Source of the DNA: Sinosporangium siamense
Lineage (GTDB): Bacteria > Actinomycetota > Actinomycetes > Streptosporangiales > Streptosporangiaceae
DNA length: 64,000 nucleotides
Direction: 5' to 3'
NCBI RefSeq assembly: GCF_016863435.1
Contig: NZ_BOOW01000013.1
Span: forward strand, 62,001-126,000
Part shown: positions 19,573 through 29,308 of the stretch, piece by piece
Numbering within the stretch: position 1 is the first letter of the stretch
Layout: every line of letters begins with the position of its first letter
Notes under the pieces: model-generated
Database searches by the model: none
What the model saw: the letters and a program-made list of their open reading frames with translations, nothing else
Told to the model about the DNA's origin: nothing
Position numbers and translations under genes: made by a program

Positions 19573-20358
19573 CTAGGAGACCAGGCCCTTCGGGGCCTTG
19601 AAGGTGTTGCAGACCTGGGGGCCTTCGGCGTCCCAGCCCTTCTTCAGCCAGTGGGCGATGTTCTTGCCCTTGCCGTGCGACAACGAGTCGCCGTACTGCG
19701 CCATCTTCACGATGTACTTGAAGTCGAACTCCTTGCGGCCCAGGGAGTGCCACACGCTGCCGATGAACGCGCCCGACATGCACTCCGCCTGGAGCTCCAC
19801 ACGCCGCACATGGCCGAGCCGGACCTTCTCCGAGGCCTTCCTGCCCATCCGGCTGAGGGCGGGCAGGATGCCGGTGAGGTTCTGCACGTGGTGGCCGTAC
19901 TCGTGGGCGATCACATGCATCAGGTCGAGTTCGTACGGCTCAGCCAGCAGGGCCTTGTCGAGCAGCACGACCATGGTGCGCTTGTCCCAGCAGTAGACCG
20001 CCTGGGCGCCCTTGGGGAACCGCCCGCAGGCCGACGGCCCGATCCTGGGGATGACCTGGAACTTCGGCTTTACAAAGGGGATGCCCGCCTTGGCGAGCTG
20101 CTTGCTCCACGACTCGTTGAGGCAGTCGAGCAGGAACTCCAGGTAGACACGCACACCCTCCAGGTCGTCGGCCTGGACGGGGACCTCCTCACAGGTCTTC
20201 AGCTCGAGCGGACCGGTCTTGTAGATCGCATTGCTGGTCATCACCCGCGGGTAGGAGGCGGCCTGCTTGGCCTCGGCCTCCACTCCGGCGTGTGCCGTAC
20301 CGGCGAACATGAGGCTCGCCAGGGCGCCGGATGCGAGCGATTTGAGGGGGATTCGCAT
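19573..20358 (-). CDS. Secreted neutral zinc metallopeptidase
   Basis: 261 residues from ATG 20358 (AAGG ten bases upstream; GTG 20364 is possible). A signal peptide covers residues 1-25 (SGALASLMFAGTAHA). The zinc motif HEYGHH has H152, E153 and H156, and RRVELQAECMSGAF supplies the third ligand region typical of YpfJ/DUF2342-like neutral zinc metallopeptidases. Four cysteines probably form disulfides. The substrate is unknown; it should act outside the cell. It is a paralogue of the next gene upstream and both may share a promoter, although 109 bases separate them. Confidence 0.85.
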   Translation of the reverse strand: MRIPLKSLASGALASLMFAGTAHAGVEAEAKQAASYPRVMTSNAIYKTGPLELKTCEEVPVQADDLEGVRVYLEFLLDCLNESWSKQLAKAGIPFVKPKFQVIPRIGPSACGRFPKGAQAVYCWDKRTMVVLLDKALLAEPYELDLMHVIAHEYGHHVQNLTGILPALSRMGRKASEKVRLGHVRRVELQAECMSGAFIGSVWHSLGRKEFDFKYIVKMAQYGDSLSHGKGKNIAHWLKKGWDAEGPQVCNTFKAPKGLVS

Positions 20359-20467
20359 GTGCACAGAACCTTATTTGCGACAATGTTAGAGGTAAAGCCC
20401 AATTATCGTCATAAGTTGCGCGCGAAGGTGGCGCAATGGCGAGAACGGCTCTGCACTCGGCGAATTT

Positions 20468-21343
20468 CTAGGACACGCGGCTACTCGGAGCGGTCCACGT
20501 ATTGCACGCCGAAGGTGACCCTGCGTTAAAGCCGCGCTGCATCCAATATGCCTGGCTTGTGCCTTTACCGTGGTCGTTCGTCGGCCAGCCCTTGTGGCCG
20601 TTCTTCTGCGTCCAGCGGATCATGCCGTCCCACTCGTCCTGGTCCACGGGAAGACGGTTCTGCGCACTGCGCAGGAAGGCCCCGGCCAGGCAGTCCGCCT
20701 GCAGTTCCGAGCGGCGGGAGAGCAGGAGCTTAACGGACGCGCGACTGCGCGCGGCCTGCTCCCAGTAATAGGGAAGGATGCCTGCGACATATTGCACATG
20801 ATGGGCGTATTCATGGGCTACGAGCTGGGCAAGGCCCAGATCGAATGGATCGCGAAGATTACTCTTAGTGATGGCGATATATACGGTGCGATTGGTTCCG
20901 CAATAGACGCCGGTCGCGCCTTTGGTCCACTTGCCGCATGGGGTGGTGATGCGCGAGGTGACAAAACGCAGGTTAGGCCTGCTGAAGGGGATGCGGGCTT
21001 TCTTGAACTGCGCCGTCCACGAGGTGTTCAGGCATGCGTGCACCTTTTGCGCGTACAACCGGAAGGAGGCGGCGCTGCCCTTGCGGGTGGCCGTCGGGGC
21101 GCAGGACGAGACGGGCAGCGTGCCCGAGCGGTAGAGCGGGTTCGCCACGGCGGCGGCGCGGCCACGCGGCGGGGCCAGCACCGTGTTCCCGGCCGCCGAG
21201 CCGGCCGTTCCGGCGGCGGCCGAGGAGCGGACGGTGGTGTCGGCTGCCGGGGTGGCCGCCAGTGCCGTACCGGCCCCCATCAGGGTGAAGACCGTGGTCA
21301 CCGCCAGGAGTGACGGGAGTTTCCTCATGGGGAGATAGTTCAT
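20468..21343 (-). CDS. Secreted neutral zinc metallopeptidase, paralogue
   Basis: 291 residues from ATG 21343 (ATG 21328 also possible; neither has a clear ribosome-binding site). A signal peptide of about 36 residues is followed by an Ala/Thr-rich linker, then the same fold as the downstream neighbour: HEYAHH with H177, E178, H181 and RRSELQADCLAGAF. The shared C-terminal ending (SACNTWTAP versus QVCNTFKAP) and cysteine pattern show tandem duplication. It differs by a longer, low-complexity region after the signal peptide. Confidence 0.85.
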   Translation of the reverse strand: MNYLPMRKLPSLLAVTTVFTLMGAGTALAATPAADTTVRSSAAAGTAGSAAGNTVLAPPRGRAAAVANPLYRSGTLPVSSCAPTATRKGSAASFRLYAQKVHACLNTSWTAQFKKARIPFSRPNLRFVTSRITTPCGKWTKGATGVYCGTNRTVYIAITKSNLRDPFDLGLAQLVAHEYAHHVQYVAGILPYYWEQAARSRASVKLLLSRRSELQADCLAGAFLRSAQNRLPVDQDEWDGMIRWTQKNGHKGWPTNDHGKGTSQAYWMQRGFNAGSPSACNTWTAPSSRVS

Positions 21344-21531
21344 AGTGTGCCAACCATAGGCCAAAGAGAGATTTATCGGGGTTTGACTAAACGTATGTGG
21401 GTAACCCGGTACGGCGTGGTTCGCCAGGCTGTACCCGATCTGGAGAAGCTGAGGTGGGATCCGGGCGGGATTCGGAGTGTTCGCGAACTAGACTCGGTTC
21501 GATGGCGAGCTGGAGCAGAGGGGATGATTCC

Positions 21532-23454
21532 GTGAGCGAGCCGAGCGCAGGCGATGGCCTGCTGGCTTCGATCAAGGGACCGCGGGACGTCAAACGACTC
21601 AAACCGGAGGAGCTGCCGGCACTGGCCGCAGAGATCCGCGATCTATGCGTCGCCGCCGTGGCCAAGTCGGCGGGGCACCTCGGGCCGAACCTTGGCGTGG
21701 TCGAGCTGACCATCGCACTGCACCGGGTCTTCGACTCGCCACGTGACCGCATCCTGTGGGACACCGGGCACCAGGCCTACGTCCACAAGATGCTGACCGG
21801 CCGTGCCGGGCAGTTCGGCACCCTGCGCCAGGAGGGCGGCCTGTCCGGCTACCCGAGCCAGGCCGAGTCCGAGCACGACATCATCGAGAACTCCCACGCC
21901 TCGACCGCGCTGTCCTACGCCGACGGCCTGGCGAAGGCCTACACGCTGCGCGGGGAGCGCGACCGCGCGGTCGTCGCCGTGATCGGCGACGGCGCGCTGA
22001 CCGGCGGCATGGCCTGGGAGGCGCTCAACAACATCGCCGGCAGCAGGGATCAGGACCTCCCGCTGGTGATCGTGGTCAACGACAACGGCAGGTCCTACTC
22101 GCCGACGATCGGCGGCCTGGCCTCCCACCTGTCCGCGCTGCGCACGACCCAGCGCTACGAGGACATGCTGGAGTTCGTCCGGGACAACCTGACCAAGGTC
22201 CCGCTCGTCGGCAACCCGGTCTACGACACCCTGCACGGCATCAAGAAGGGCGTGAAGGACATCTTCGCGCCGCAGGCGATGTTCGAGGACCTCGGCCTGA
22301 AGTACATCGGGCCCATCGACGGACACAACACCGAGTTCGTCGAGGCGGCCCTGACCAAGGCCAAGGGGTTCCGCCGCCCGGTGATCGTCCACGTGATCAC
22401 CCGCAAGGGCCACGGCTACTCGCCGGCCGAGAACCACGACGAGGACTGCTTCCACTCGCCCAACGTCTTCGACCCGGCGACCGGCCGCGAGGTGCCCAAG
22501 CCGTACGGATGGACCAACGTCTTCAGCGACGAGATCGTCCGGCTCGCCAAGGACCGTGAGGACATCGTCGCGATCACCGCGGCCATGCTGCACCCGGTCG
22601 GCCTGGCCGACTTCGCCGAGGCGTATCCGGACCGCATCTACGACGTCGGCATCGCCGAGCAGCACGCGCTCACCAGCGCGGCCGGCCTCGCTCTCGGCGG
22701 GCTGCACCCGGTCGTGGCGCTCTACGCCACGTTCCTCAACCGGGCCTTCGACCAGCTCCTCATGGACGTCGCGCTGCACCGCCTGCCCGTCACGGTCACC
22801 TTGGACCGCTCCGGCGTCACCGGCGACGACGGTCCGAGCCACAACGGCATGTGGGACCTGTCCATCCTCCAGGTGATCCCCCACCTGCGCGTCGCCGTAC
22901 CCCGCGACGCCGACCGCCTGCGCGAGCTGCTCGCCGAGGCCGTCGAGGTCAAGGACGGGCCGACCGTCGTGCGCTACCCGAAGGGCCCGGCGGGCGAGGC
23001 CATTGAGGCGGTCGGGAAGCTCGGCGAGATGGACGTGCTGCTGGCCGGCGACCCCGACGTGCTGATCGTCGCCGTCGGCCCCATGGCGGCCATCTGCCTG
23101 GAGGCCGCGACGCTGCTCGACGCCCACGGAATCTCCGCCACGGTCGTCGACCCCCGCTGGGTCAAGCCGCTGGACGAGGCCCTCGTGCTCGCCGCGACCG
23201 CGCACAAGCTCGTCGTGGTCGTGGAGGACAACGGCCGCGTCGGCGCGGTCGGCGACGCAGTGGCCCGCCTGCTGCGCGACGCCGACGTCGACGTGCCGGT
23301 GCGGACCTACGGCATCCCGCAGCGGTTCCTCGACCACGCCAAGCGGCCCAAGATCCTGAACGAGATCGGGCTCACCCCGCAGGCCCTGGCCCGTCAGATC
23401 ACCGAGGCCGTCGCCAAGCGCAGCACTCCGCTGGAGAACCACCCGACCAGGTGA
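21532..23454 (+). CDS. dxs: 1-deoxy-D-xylulose-5-phosphate synthase
   Basis: 640 residues from GTG 21532, chosen because GAGGGG lies eight bases upstream and the usual Dxs start (LLxSIKGPRDxK) follows shortly; ATG 21502 would add ten residues. The enzyme condenses pyruvate and glyceraldehyde 3-phosphate, using thiamine diphosphate, as the first step of the MEP isoprenoid pathway. The ThDP motif [16 protein letters not shown], the catalytic H in [10 protein letters not shown], and the transketolase pyrimidine and C-terminal domains are all present. It is a single-gene unit with a terminator behind it. Confidence 0.97.
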   Translation: MSEPSAGDGLLASIKGPRDVKRLKPEELPALAAEIRDLCVAAVAKSAGHLGPNLGVVELTIALHRVFDSPRDRILWDTGHQAYVHKMLTGRAGQFGTLRQEGGLSGYPSQAESEHDIIENSHASTALSYADGLAKAYTLRGERDRAVVAVIGDGALTGGMAWEALNNIAGSRDQDLPLVIVVNDNGRSYSPTIGGLASHLSALRTTQRYEDMLEFVRDNLTKVPLVGNPVYDTLHGIKKGVKDIFAPQAMFEDLGLKYIGPIDGHNTEFVEAALTKAKGFRRPVIVHVITRKGHGYSPAENHDEDCFHSPNVFDPATGREVPKPYGWTNVFSDEIVRLAKDREDIVAITAAMLHPVGLADFAEAYPDRIYDVGIAEQHALTSAAGLALGGLHPVVALYATFLNRAFDQLLMDVALHRLPVTVTLDRSGVTGDDGPSHNGMWDLSILQVIPHLRVAVPRDADRLRELLAEAVEVKDGPTVVRYPKGPAGEAIEAVGKLGEMDVLLAGDPDVLIVAVGPMAAICLEAATLLDAHGISATVVDPRWVKPLDEALVLAATAHKLVVVVEDNGRVGAVGDAVARLLRDADVDVPVRTYGIPQRFLDHAKRPKILNEIGLTPQALARQITEAVAKRSTPLENHPTR

Positions 23455-23479
23455 TCCATTCGAGAGATCTCCGAGCTGA

Positions 23480-23513
23480 GGGGCCAAGTCAGATCATGAT
23501 TTGGCCCCTTGCT
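23480..23513 (+). terminator. Terminator of dxs
   Basis: GGGGCCAA (23480-23487) pairs with TTGGCCCC (23501-23508), with a 13-base loop followed by TTGCTT, 25 bases after the dxs stop. Confidence 0.75.
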
Positions 23514-23577
23514 TAGCGACAAAATGCGATTCTTACCTAATTGATCGGGTACGCACTTCCCACTGGGAGGTGTGGTG

Positions 23578-25062
23578 ATGGGCAATGGTTCGAAGAGTAT
23601 TTTCCGCACGAAGTCGATTGAGCAGTCGATCCGTGACACGGAGGAGCCCGGGCATCGGCTGCGCCGCAACCTGAGCGCGCTTGACCTCACCGTCTTCGGC
23701 ATCGGCGTCATCGTCGGCACCGGCATCTTCGTCCTCACCGGCCGTGTCGCCCGCGAGCTCGCCGGACCCGCCGTCGCCCTGTCGTTCGTCGTCGCCGCGA
23801 TCGTCTGCGCCCTGGCCGCGCTCTGCTACGCCGAGTTCGCCTCGACCATCCCGGTCGCGGGCTCGGCCTACACGTTCTCCTTCGCCACCATCGGCGAGTT
23901 TCCGGCCTGGATCATCGGCTGGGACCTCATGCTGGAGATGGCGCTGGGCGCGGCGGTGGTGGCGGTCGGCTGGTCGGGATATTTCACGTCTCTGCTCTCC
24001 ACCGCGGGCATCCACCTGCCCGCCTCCATCGCGGGCGACACAGCGGTCGTCAACGTGCCGGCCGCCGTGATCGTCCTCATCCTCACCGTCGTTCTCGTTC
24101 TCGGCATCAAACTCTCGTCCCGCGTCAACCTGGTCGTCGTCGCCGTCAAGGTGGCGGTGGTGCTCCTGGTCATCTTCGCCGGCCTGTTCTTCGTGAAGGC
24201 GGCGAACTACACCCCGTTCATCCCCCCGGCGGTGACCACCCCCGAGGTGGAGGGGCTGGCGGCGCCGCTCATCCAGGTGATGTTCGGCGTCACCCCCGTG
24301 GCCTTCGGCGTCATCGGCATCTTCTCCGCCGCCGCCATCGTCTTCTTCGCCTACATCGGCTTCGACGTCGTCGCCACCGCCGCCGAGGAGACCCGCAACC
24401 CCCAGCGCGACCTTCCGCGCGGCATCATCGGCTCCCTGGTCGTCTGCACCGTGCTCTACGTCGGCGTCTCCCTCGTCGTCGTCGGGATGGAGTCCTACAC
24501 CCGCCTCAGCGAGTCCGCCCCGCTCGCCGACGCCTTCCGTGCCGTCGGGCAGCCGTGGATCGCCGGCCTGATCAGCGTCGGCGCCATCGCCGGGCTCACC
24601 ACCGTGGTCATGATCCTCATGCTGGGGCAGAGCCGCATCCTGTTCGCCATGAGCCGTGACGGCCTCCTGCCGCCCAGCCTTGCTCAAGTGCACCCGAAGT
24701 ACGGCACGCCCGCCCGCACCACCGTCGTCATCGGCCTGCTGACCGCGGTCCTCGCCGGCCTCATCCCGCTGTCGGCCCTCGCCGAGCTGGTCAACATCGG
24801 CACACTGTTCGCCTTCGTCGTGGTGTCGATCGGCATCGTGGTGCTCCGCCGTACGCGCCCCGATCTGCCGCGGGCCTTCCGCACGCCGTTCGTGCCGGTG
24901 CTGCCCGCACTGTCGGTGCTCGCCTGCGTCTACCTGATGCTCAACCTGCCCGTTGAGACGTGGCTGCGATTCCTGGTGTGGATGCTGCTCGGCGTGGTGA
25001 TCTTCTTCGTCTACGGCCGCCGCCACAGCCGCGCCACCGTTCAGGTGCCCGTCGGAAAGTGA
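23578..25062 (+). CDS. APC-family amino-acid permease
   Basis: 494 residues from ATG 23578, with GGGAGG seven bases upstream. The N-terminal cytoplasmic segment with RTKSIEQSI, then LTVFGIGVIVGTGIFVLTG at helix 1, is the hallmark of the cationic amino-acid transporter subgroup (YfnA/CAT). About 12 helices are predicted, with FFAYIGFDVVATAAEE at helix 6 and GQSRILFAMSRDGLLP after helix 8. It probably imports an amino acid by proton symport; specificity is not apparent. It is monocistronic. Confidence 0.9.
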   Translation: MGNGSKSIFRTKSIEQSIRDTEEPGHRLRRNLSALDLTVFGIGVIVGTGIFVLTGRVARELAGPAVALSFVVAAIVCALAALCYAEFASTIPVAGSAYTFSFATIGEFPAWIIGWDLMLEMALGAAVVAVGWSGYFTSLLSTAGIHLPASIAGDTAVVNVPAAVIVLILTVVLVLGIKLSSRVNLVVVAVKVAVVLLVIFAGLFFVKAANYTPFIPPAVTTPEVEGLAAPLIQVMFGVTPVAFGVIGIFSAAAIVFFAYIGFDVVATAAEETRNPQRDLPRGIIGSLVVCTVLYVGVSLVVVGMESYTRLSESAPLADAFRAVGQPWIAGLISVGAIAGLTTVVMILMLGQSRILFAMSRDGLLPPSLAQVHPKYGTPARTTVVIGLLTAVLAGLIPLSALAELVNIGTLFAFVVVSIGIVVLRRTRPDLPRAFRTPFVPVLPALSVLACVYLMLNLPVETWLRFLVWMLLGVVIFFVYGRRHSRATVQVPVGK

Positions 25063-25065
25063 GAA

Positions 25066-25121
25066 CTCCCGGCCCCCGCAGGGCCGCTCGTGCCGGAACG
25101 AGGGCGGCGCGGGGCCGGGAG
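25066..25121. terminator. Bidirectional terminator between permease and fadB
   Basis: CTCCCGGCCCC (25066-25076) is complementary to GGGGCCGGGAG (25111-25121), with further GC-rich pairing in the loop. It separates two convergent genes. Confidence 0.65.
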
Positions 25122-25134
25122 GACTTTATGGACT

Positions 25135-27204
25135 CTATGCGGGGAGGGAGGCGACGCCGGGCGCGAGGAAGCGGGGGCTGGAGACGCCCTCCCGGTCGAG
25201 GTAGGGCGTGATGCCGCCGAGGTGGAAGGGCCAGCCGGCGCCGAGGATCATGCACAGGTCGATGTCCTGGGCCGCCGCGACCACACCCTCGTCGAGCATG
25301 AGGCGCACCTCCTCGGCGAGGGCCTCAAGGGCACGCCGGCGCACCTCCTCCGCCGTGGAGGGGGAGTCCCCACCGCCGAAGATCGCCACGGCCTCGGGAT
25401 CGAGGCTGAAGCCGGCCCCGTAGACGCCGGGTTTGCCCGACGCGACCAGGGCGGCCATGTTGGCCGAGACCGGGAAGCGGTCCGGGAACGCCTCGTGCAG
25501 GGTCTCGGCGACGTGGAGCGCCACGGCCGGGCCGACGAGCTGCAGCAGGGTGAACGGCGTGAGGGGCAGCCCGAGGTCGTCGAGCGCGTGCTCGGCTACC
25601 TCGAGGGGCGTGCCCTCGTCGACGGCGCCGATGACCTCGCCCATGAAACGGGTGAGCAGGCGGTTGACCACGAAGGCGGGGGCGTCCTTGACGAGGACGC
25701 ACGACTTGCGGAGGGTCTTGCCCACCGCGAAGGCGGTGGCGACGGTGGCGTCGTCGGTCTTGTCGCCCCGCACGATCTCCAGCAGCGGCATGACGGCGAC
25801 CGGGTTGAAGAAGTGGAAGCCGACGACCCGCTCGGGGTGTTTGAGGTCGGACGCCATCTTCGTGACCGACAACGAGGAGGTGTTGGTGGCCAGCACGCAT
25901 TCGGGCGTGACGACCTCCTCGACCTCGGCGAAGACCTTCTGCTTGACGGCGAGGTCCTCGAACACGGCCTCGATGACGAAGTCGGCGTCGGCGAAGGCGT
26001 CCTTGGTGAGCGAGCCGGAGACGAGGCCGCGCAGGCGGCTCGCCTCGTCGGCGGAGACCCGCCCCTTGGACTGGAGTTTGCCCACCTCGGCGTGAATGTA
26101 GGCGAGGCCCTTGTCGATGCGCTCCTGGTCGAGGTCGGTGAGGACCACGGGCACCTGGAGGCGGCGCGCGAACAGCAGCGCGAACTGCGACGCCATCAAC
26201 CCCGCCCCCACCACGCCCACCTTGGTGATCTTGCGGGCGAGGGACTTGTCGGGTGCGCCCGCGGGCCGCTTGGCGCGCCGCTGGACCAGGTCGAAGGAGT
26301 AGAGCCCGGCGCGCAGCTCGTCGCTCATGATGAGGTCGGCCAGGGCCTCGTCCTCCGCGGCGAAGCCCTCGTCGCGGGTGGCGGTGCGCGCCTGGGCGAT
26401 GAGGTCGAGCGCGCGGTAGGGCGCGGGGGAGGAGCCGCGGAGTTTGAGGTCGACCAGGCCGCGGGCGGCCTCGACGGTCTGGGTCCAGTCGCCCTCGGGC
26501 TCACGCCGCACGACCGTGGTCTCGCCGCGCAGGACGCCTGCGGCCCACCGCAGCGACTCCTCCAGGAAGTCGGCCGGCTCGAAGATCGCGTCGGCGACGC
26601 CGAGCGAGAAGACGTCCCGCCCCTTGATCATGCGGTTCTGCGACAGCGGGTTCTCGATGATCAGCTTGATCGCGGCCTCGGGACCGATGAGCCGCGGCAG
26701 CAGATAGGTGCCACCCCAGCCCGGGACAAGCCCGAGGAAACACTCGGGCAGCGCGAAGGCCGGCACCCCCGACGACACCGTGCGATAGGTGCAGTGCAGG
26801 GCGATCTCCACACCGCCCCCCATGGCGGCGCCGTTCACGAACGCGAACGACGGCACCGGCAACTCGCCGAGCCGGCGGAACACCGAGTGCCCGAGCCGTC
26901 CGATCTGCAGCGCCGTCTCGCGGTCCGCGATGTGCCCGACGCCCTTGAGATCGGCGCCGACGCCGAAGATGAACGGCTTGCCGGTCACGCCGACGGCGGC
27001 GAGTTCGGTGCGCCCGGCGACCGTGTCGAGCGCGTCCGACAGCGACATGAGCCCGCCGGGGCCGAACGTGTTGGGCTTGGTGTGGTCGAACCCGTTGTCC
27101 AGCGTGATCAGCGCGAGCGTGCCCGCGCCGCCGGGGAGTTCGACGTCGCGCACGAGGGCCTTGGTGACGACCTCGTCGGTGAAGAGATCCCTGATGTCGC
27201 TCAC
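25135..27204 (-). CDS. fadB: Fatty-acid oxidation multifunctional protein (enoyl-CoA hydratase / 3-hydroxyacyl-CoA dehydrogenase)
   Basis: 689 residues from GTG 27204, which overlaps the thiolase stop by GTGA. The N-terminal crotonase domain (about 1-290) has an oxyanion-hole region in FIFGVGADLKGVG and FVNGAAMGGGVEIAL. The NAD-binding domain begins with KVGVVGAGLMASQFALLF, and the C-terminal dehydrogenase domain contains VGFHFFNPVAVMPLLEIVRG. It hydrates and oxidises acyl-CoA intermediates, passing 3-ketoacyl-CoA to the thiolase made from the preceding gene. This is the typical actinobacterial FadB length. Confidence 0.95.
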   Translation of the reverse strand: MSDIRDLFTDEVVTKALVRDVELPGGAGTLALITLDNGFDHTKPNTFGPGGLMSLSDALDTVAGRTELAAVGVTGKPFIFGVGADLKGVGHIADRETALQIGRLGHSVFRRLGELPVPSFAFVNGAAMGGGVEIALHCTYRTVSSGVPAFALPECFLGLVPGWGGTYLLPRLIGPEAAIKLIIENPLSQNRMIKGRDVFSLGVADAIFEPADFLEESLRWAAGVLRGETTVVRREPEGDWTQTVEAARGLVDLKLRGSSPAPYRALDLIAQARTATRDEGFAAEDEALADLIMSDELRAGLYSFDLVQRRAKRPAGAPDKSLARKITKVGVVGAGLMASQFALLFARRLQVPVVLTDLDQERIDKGLAYIHAEVGKLQSKGRVSADEASRLRGLVSGSLTKDAFADADFVIEAVFEDLAVKQKVFAEVEEVVTPECVLATNTSSLSVTKMASDLKHPERVVGFHFFNPVAVMPLLEIVRGDKTDDATVATAFAVGKTLRKSCVLVKDAPAFVVNRLLTRFMGEVIGAVDEGTPLEVAEHALDDLGLPLTPFTLLQLVGPAVALHVAETLHEAFPDRFPVSANMAALVASGKPGVYGAGFSLDPEAVAIFGGGDSPSTAEEVRRRALEALAEEVRLMLDEGVVAAAQDIDLCMILGAGWPFHLGGITPYLDREGVSSPRFLAPGVASLPA

Positions 27205-28400
27205 TTCGCACCTTCCCACGCGGGGTTCTCCCAGATGACCGTTCCGCCCATGCCCATGCCCACGCACATCGTGGTCAGCCCGTAACGCACGTCGGGCCGC
27301 TCCCCGAACTGCCGCGCGAGCTGCGTCATCAGCCGCACTCCCGACGAGGCCAGCGGGTGGCCGAAGGCGATGGCCCCGCCGTACGGATTGACCCGCGGGT
27401 CGTCCTCGGCGATCCCGAAGTGGTCGAGGAACGCCAGCACCTGTACGGCGAAAGCCTCGTTGATCTCCACCAGCCCCATGTCGCCGATGCCCAGCCCGGC
27501 CAGGCGCAGCGCCTTCTCGGTGGACGGGATCGGGCCGACGCCCATCACCTCGGGCTCCACCCCGGCGAAGGCGTAGGACATCAGGCGCATCTTGGCGGTG
27601 AGACCGAGCTCCTCGGCCACCTCGGCGGCGGCCAGCACACACCCGGTGGCGCCGTCGTTGAGGCCGGCGGCGTTGCCCGCGCTGACCCGGCCGTGGGGCC
27701 GGAACGGGGTCTTGAGCGCCGCGAGTGCCTCCATGGTGGTGCCGGGCCGCGGCGGCTCGTCGGCGGTGGCGAGGCCCCAGCCCTTCTCGGCGGAGCGGGT
27801 GGCCATCGGCACGAGGTCGGGCTGGATGCTGCCGTCGGCATATGCCTTGGCGACCTTCTCCTGGGAGGCCACCGCATATGCGTCGGCGCGCTGCCGGGTG
27901 ATCGCCGGATAGCGGTCGTGGAGGTTCTCCGCGGTCATGCCCATGATGAGCGCCGAGCCGTCGACCAGCTTCTCGGCGAGGAACCGGGGGTTGGGGTCGG
28001 CGGCCTCGCCCATCGGGTGGCGGCCCATGTGCTCGACGCCGCCCGCGATGGCGACGTCGTAGGCGCCGAAGGCGATGCCCCCGGCGACGGAGGTGACCGC
28101 CGTCATCGCGCCCGCGCACATGCGGTCGATCGCGAAGCCCGGCACGGACTTGGGCAGGCCGGCGAGCACGGCGGCGGCGCGGCCGATGGTCAGGCCCTGG
28201 TCCCCGATCTGGGTGGTGGCGGCGATGGCGACCTCGTCCACCCGCTCGGGGGGAAGGGTGGGATTTCGCCGGATCAGCTCGCGGATCACGCGGATGACCA
28301 GATCGTCGGCACGTGTCTCGGCGTAGAGGCCCTTGGGGCCTGAACGGCCGAACGGCGTGCGTACTCCGTCGACGAAGACGACGTCACGAGACGAAGGCAC
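27201..28400 (-). CDS. fadA: Acetyl-CoA C-acyltransferase (beta-ketothiolase)
   Basis: 399 residues from GTG 28400, chosen because GAGGAG lies eight bases upstream; an earlier GTG (28409) overlaps that site. The active-site cysteine is in IDRMCAGAMTAV, the catalytic His in AFGHPLASSG, and the C-terminal Cys in TTMCVGMGMGG. It releases acetyl-CoA from 3-ketoacyl-CoA. It is translationally coupled to the multifunctional protein downstream, an alpha2-beta2-type pairing. Confidence 0.95.
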   Translation of the reverse strand: MPSSRDVVFVDGVRTPFGRSGPKGLYAETRADDLVIRVIRELIRRNPTLPPERVDEVAIAATTQIGDQGLTIGRAAAVLAGLPKSVPGFAIDRMCAGAMTAVTSVAGGIAFGAYDVAIAGGVEHMGRHPMGEAADPNPRFLAEKLVDGSALIMGMTAENLHDRYPAITRQRADAYAVASQEKVAKAYADGSIQPDLVPMATRSAEKGWGLATADEPPRPGTTMEALAALKTPFRPHGRVSAGNAAGLNDGATGCVLAAAEVAEELGLTAKMRLMSYAFAGVEPEVMGVGPIPSTEKALRLAGLGIGDMGLVEINEAFAVQVLAFLDHFGIAEDDPRVNPYGGAIAFGHPLASSGVRLMTQLARQFGERPDVRYGLTTMCVGMGMGGTVIWENPAWEGAK

Positions 28401-28537
28401 TCGGTTCACTCCTCAGTGCGCGGGTTGCGATGCTCCATGACCCACTTCGTCCCGCCGGGTGGGCGGCGAAGAAGGCCGTCGCAGGGCGACCGTGACCGAC
28501 GGAACCGCAGGGCGGGCTGAAAGGCTCACCCACCATG

Positions 28538-29308
28538 CTACTCGCCGGTAACTATATTCCAAGCTATCAGGGCCGCCAATGCCCCGAAGAGAAGAGCGTA
28601 GATCAACACGGTGCTCGGAACCCACAGATGCGCGCGCCCCGCCACCAGCGCCGTCACGGCCGACACCGCGCCGAAGGAGAGCACCGCGCCGCTCGAATCG
28701 GCCTCCTCGTACCCCGGATCCCACGGATCACCCGGGGGCGGCGCACCCCGCATCGCCCGCAGCGCCACGACCCAGGCGTCCCTCATCCACCAGAGCACGA
28801 ACCCCGCCCCCGCCGTCACCCCCGCCGCGCCCACCGTCGCCGCGGCGTGCCGCGCTGGCTCGGCCACACCCGGCAGGCCCGCCTCCGCGAGCAACCTCGG
28901 CAAGGCCAGAGCGAGCAGCAACGCCACCCCCCACCCGGCCGCCGTCAGCAGCCGGCTCGCCACCCGCCGCGCCCCTAGCCGGGCCGGCTCACGGGCGAAC
29001 AACTCCCGCTCCAGCCGCGCCGCACCGCGCGCGGCCCTGCCCCAGCGGATCTGCGTCACCGCCAGCGCCGGCACCGCGGCCACCGCCAGCGCGAGCGCCA
29101 CCACCGCGAACGGCGCCGCCCCACCGCCCGGCACCCGCGCCGCGATCATCTGCACCGCGGCCATCACCCCGACGGACCCGGCTAAAACCGAAACCGCCAC
29201 CCTCCCCGAAGCCCGCGCCCCGGCCCGCACCCGCGCAAGCCGCACCGCCCCCGGCAACCCCGAAGGCGGCGAGTGATAGAGACGTGAGAGGGGGGCGTCA
29301 CGCGGCAT
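28538..29308 (-). CDS. Hypothetical polytopic membrane protein
   Basis: 256 residues from ATG 29308. It has six or so hydrophobic segments (for example VAVSVLAGSVGVMAAVQ, GWGVALLLALALP, WVPSTVLIYALLFGALAALI) and a cytoplasmic acidic loop (GDPWDPGYEEAD). No family is recognised. It is very alanine-rich but coherent along its length, with good GC bias. It precedes the fadA-fadB operon by 137 bases on the same strand; a functional link is not evident. Confidence 0.65.
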   Translation of the reverse strand: MPRDAPLSRLYHSPPSGLPGAVRLARVRAGARASGRVAVSVLAGSVGVMAAVQMIAARVPGGGAAPFAVVALALAVAAVPALAVTQIRWGRAARGAARLERELFAREPARLGARRVASRLLTAAGWGVALLLALALPRLLAEAGLPGVAEPARHAAATVGAAGVTAGAGFVLWWMRDAWVVALRAMRGAPPPGDPWDPGYEEADSSGAVLSFGAVSAVTALVAGRAHLWVPSTVLIYALLFGALAALIAWNIVTGE

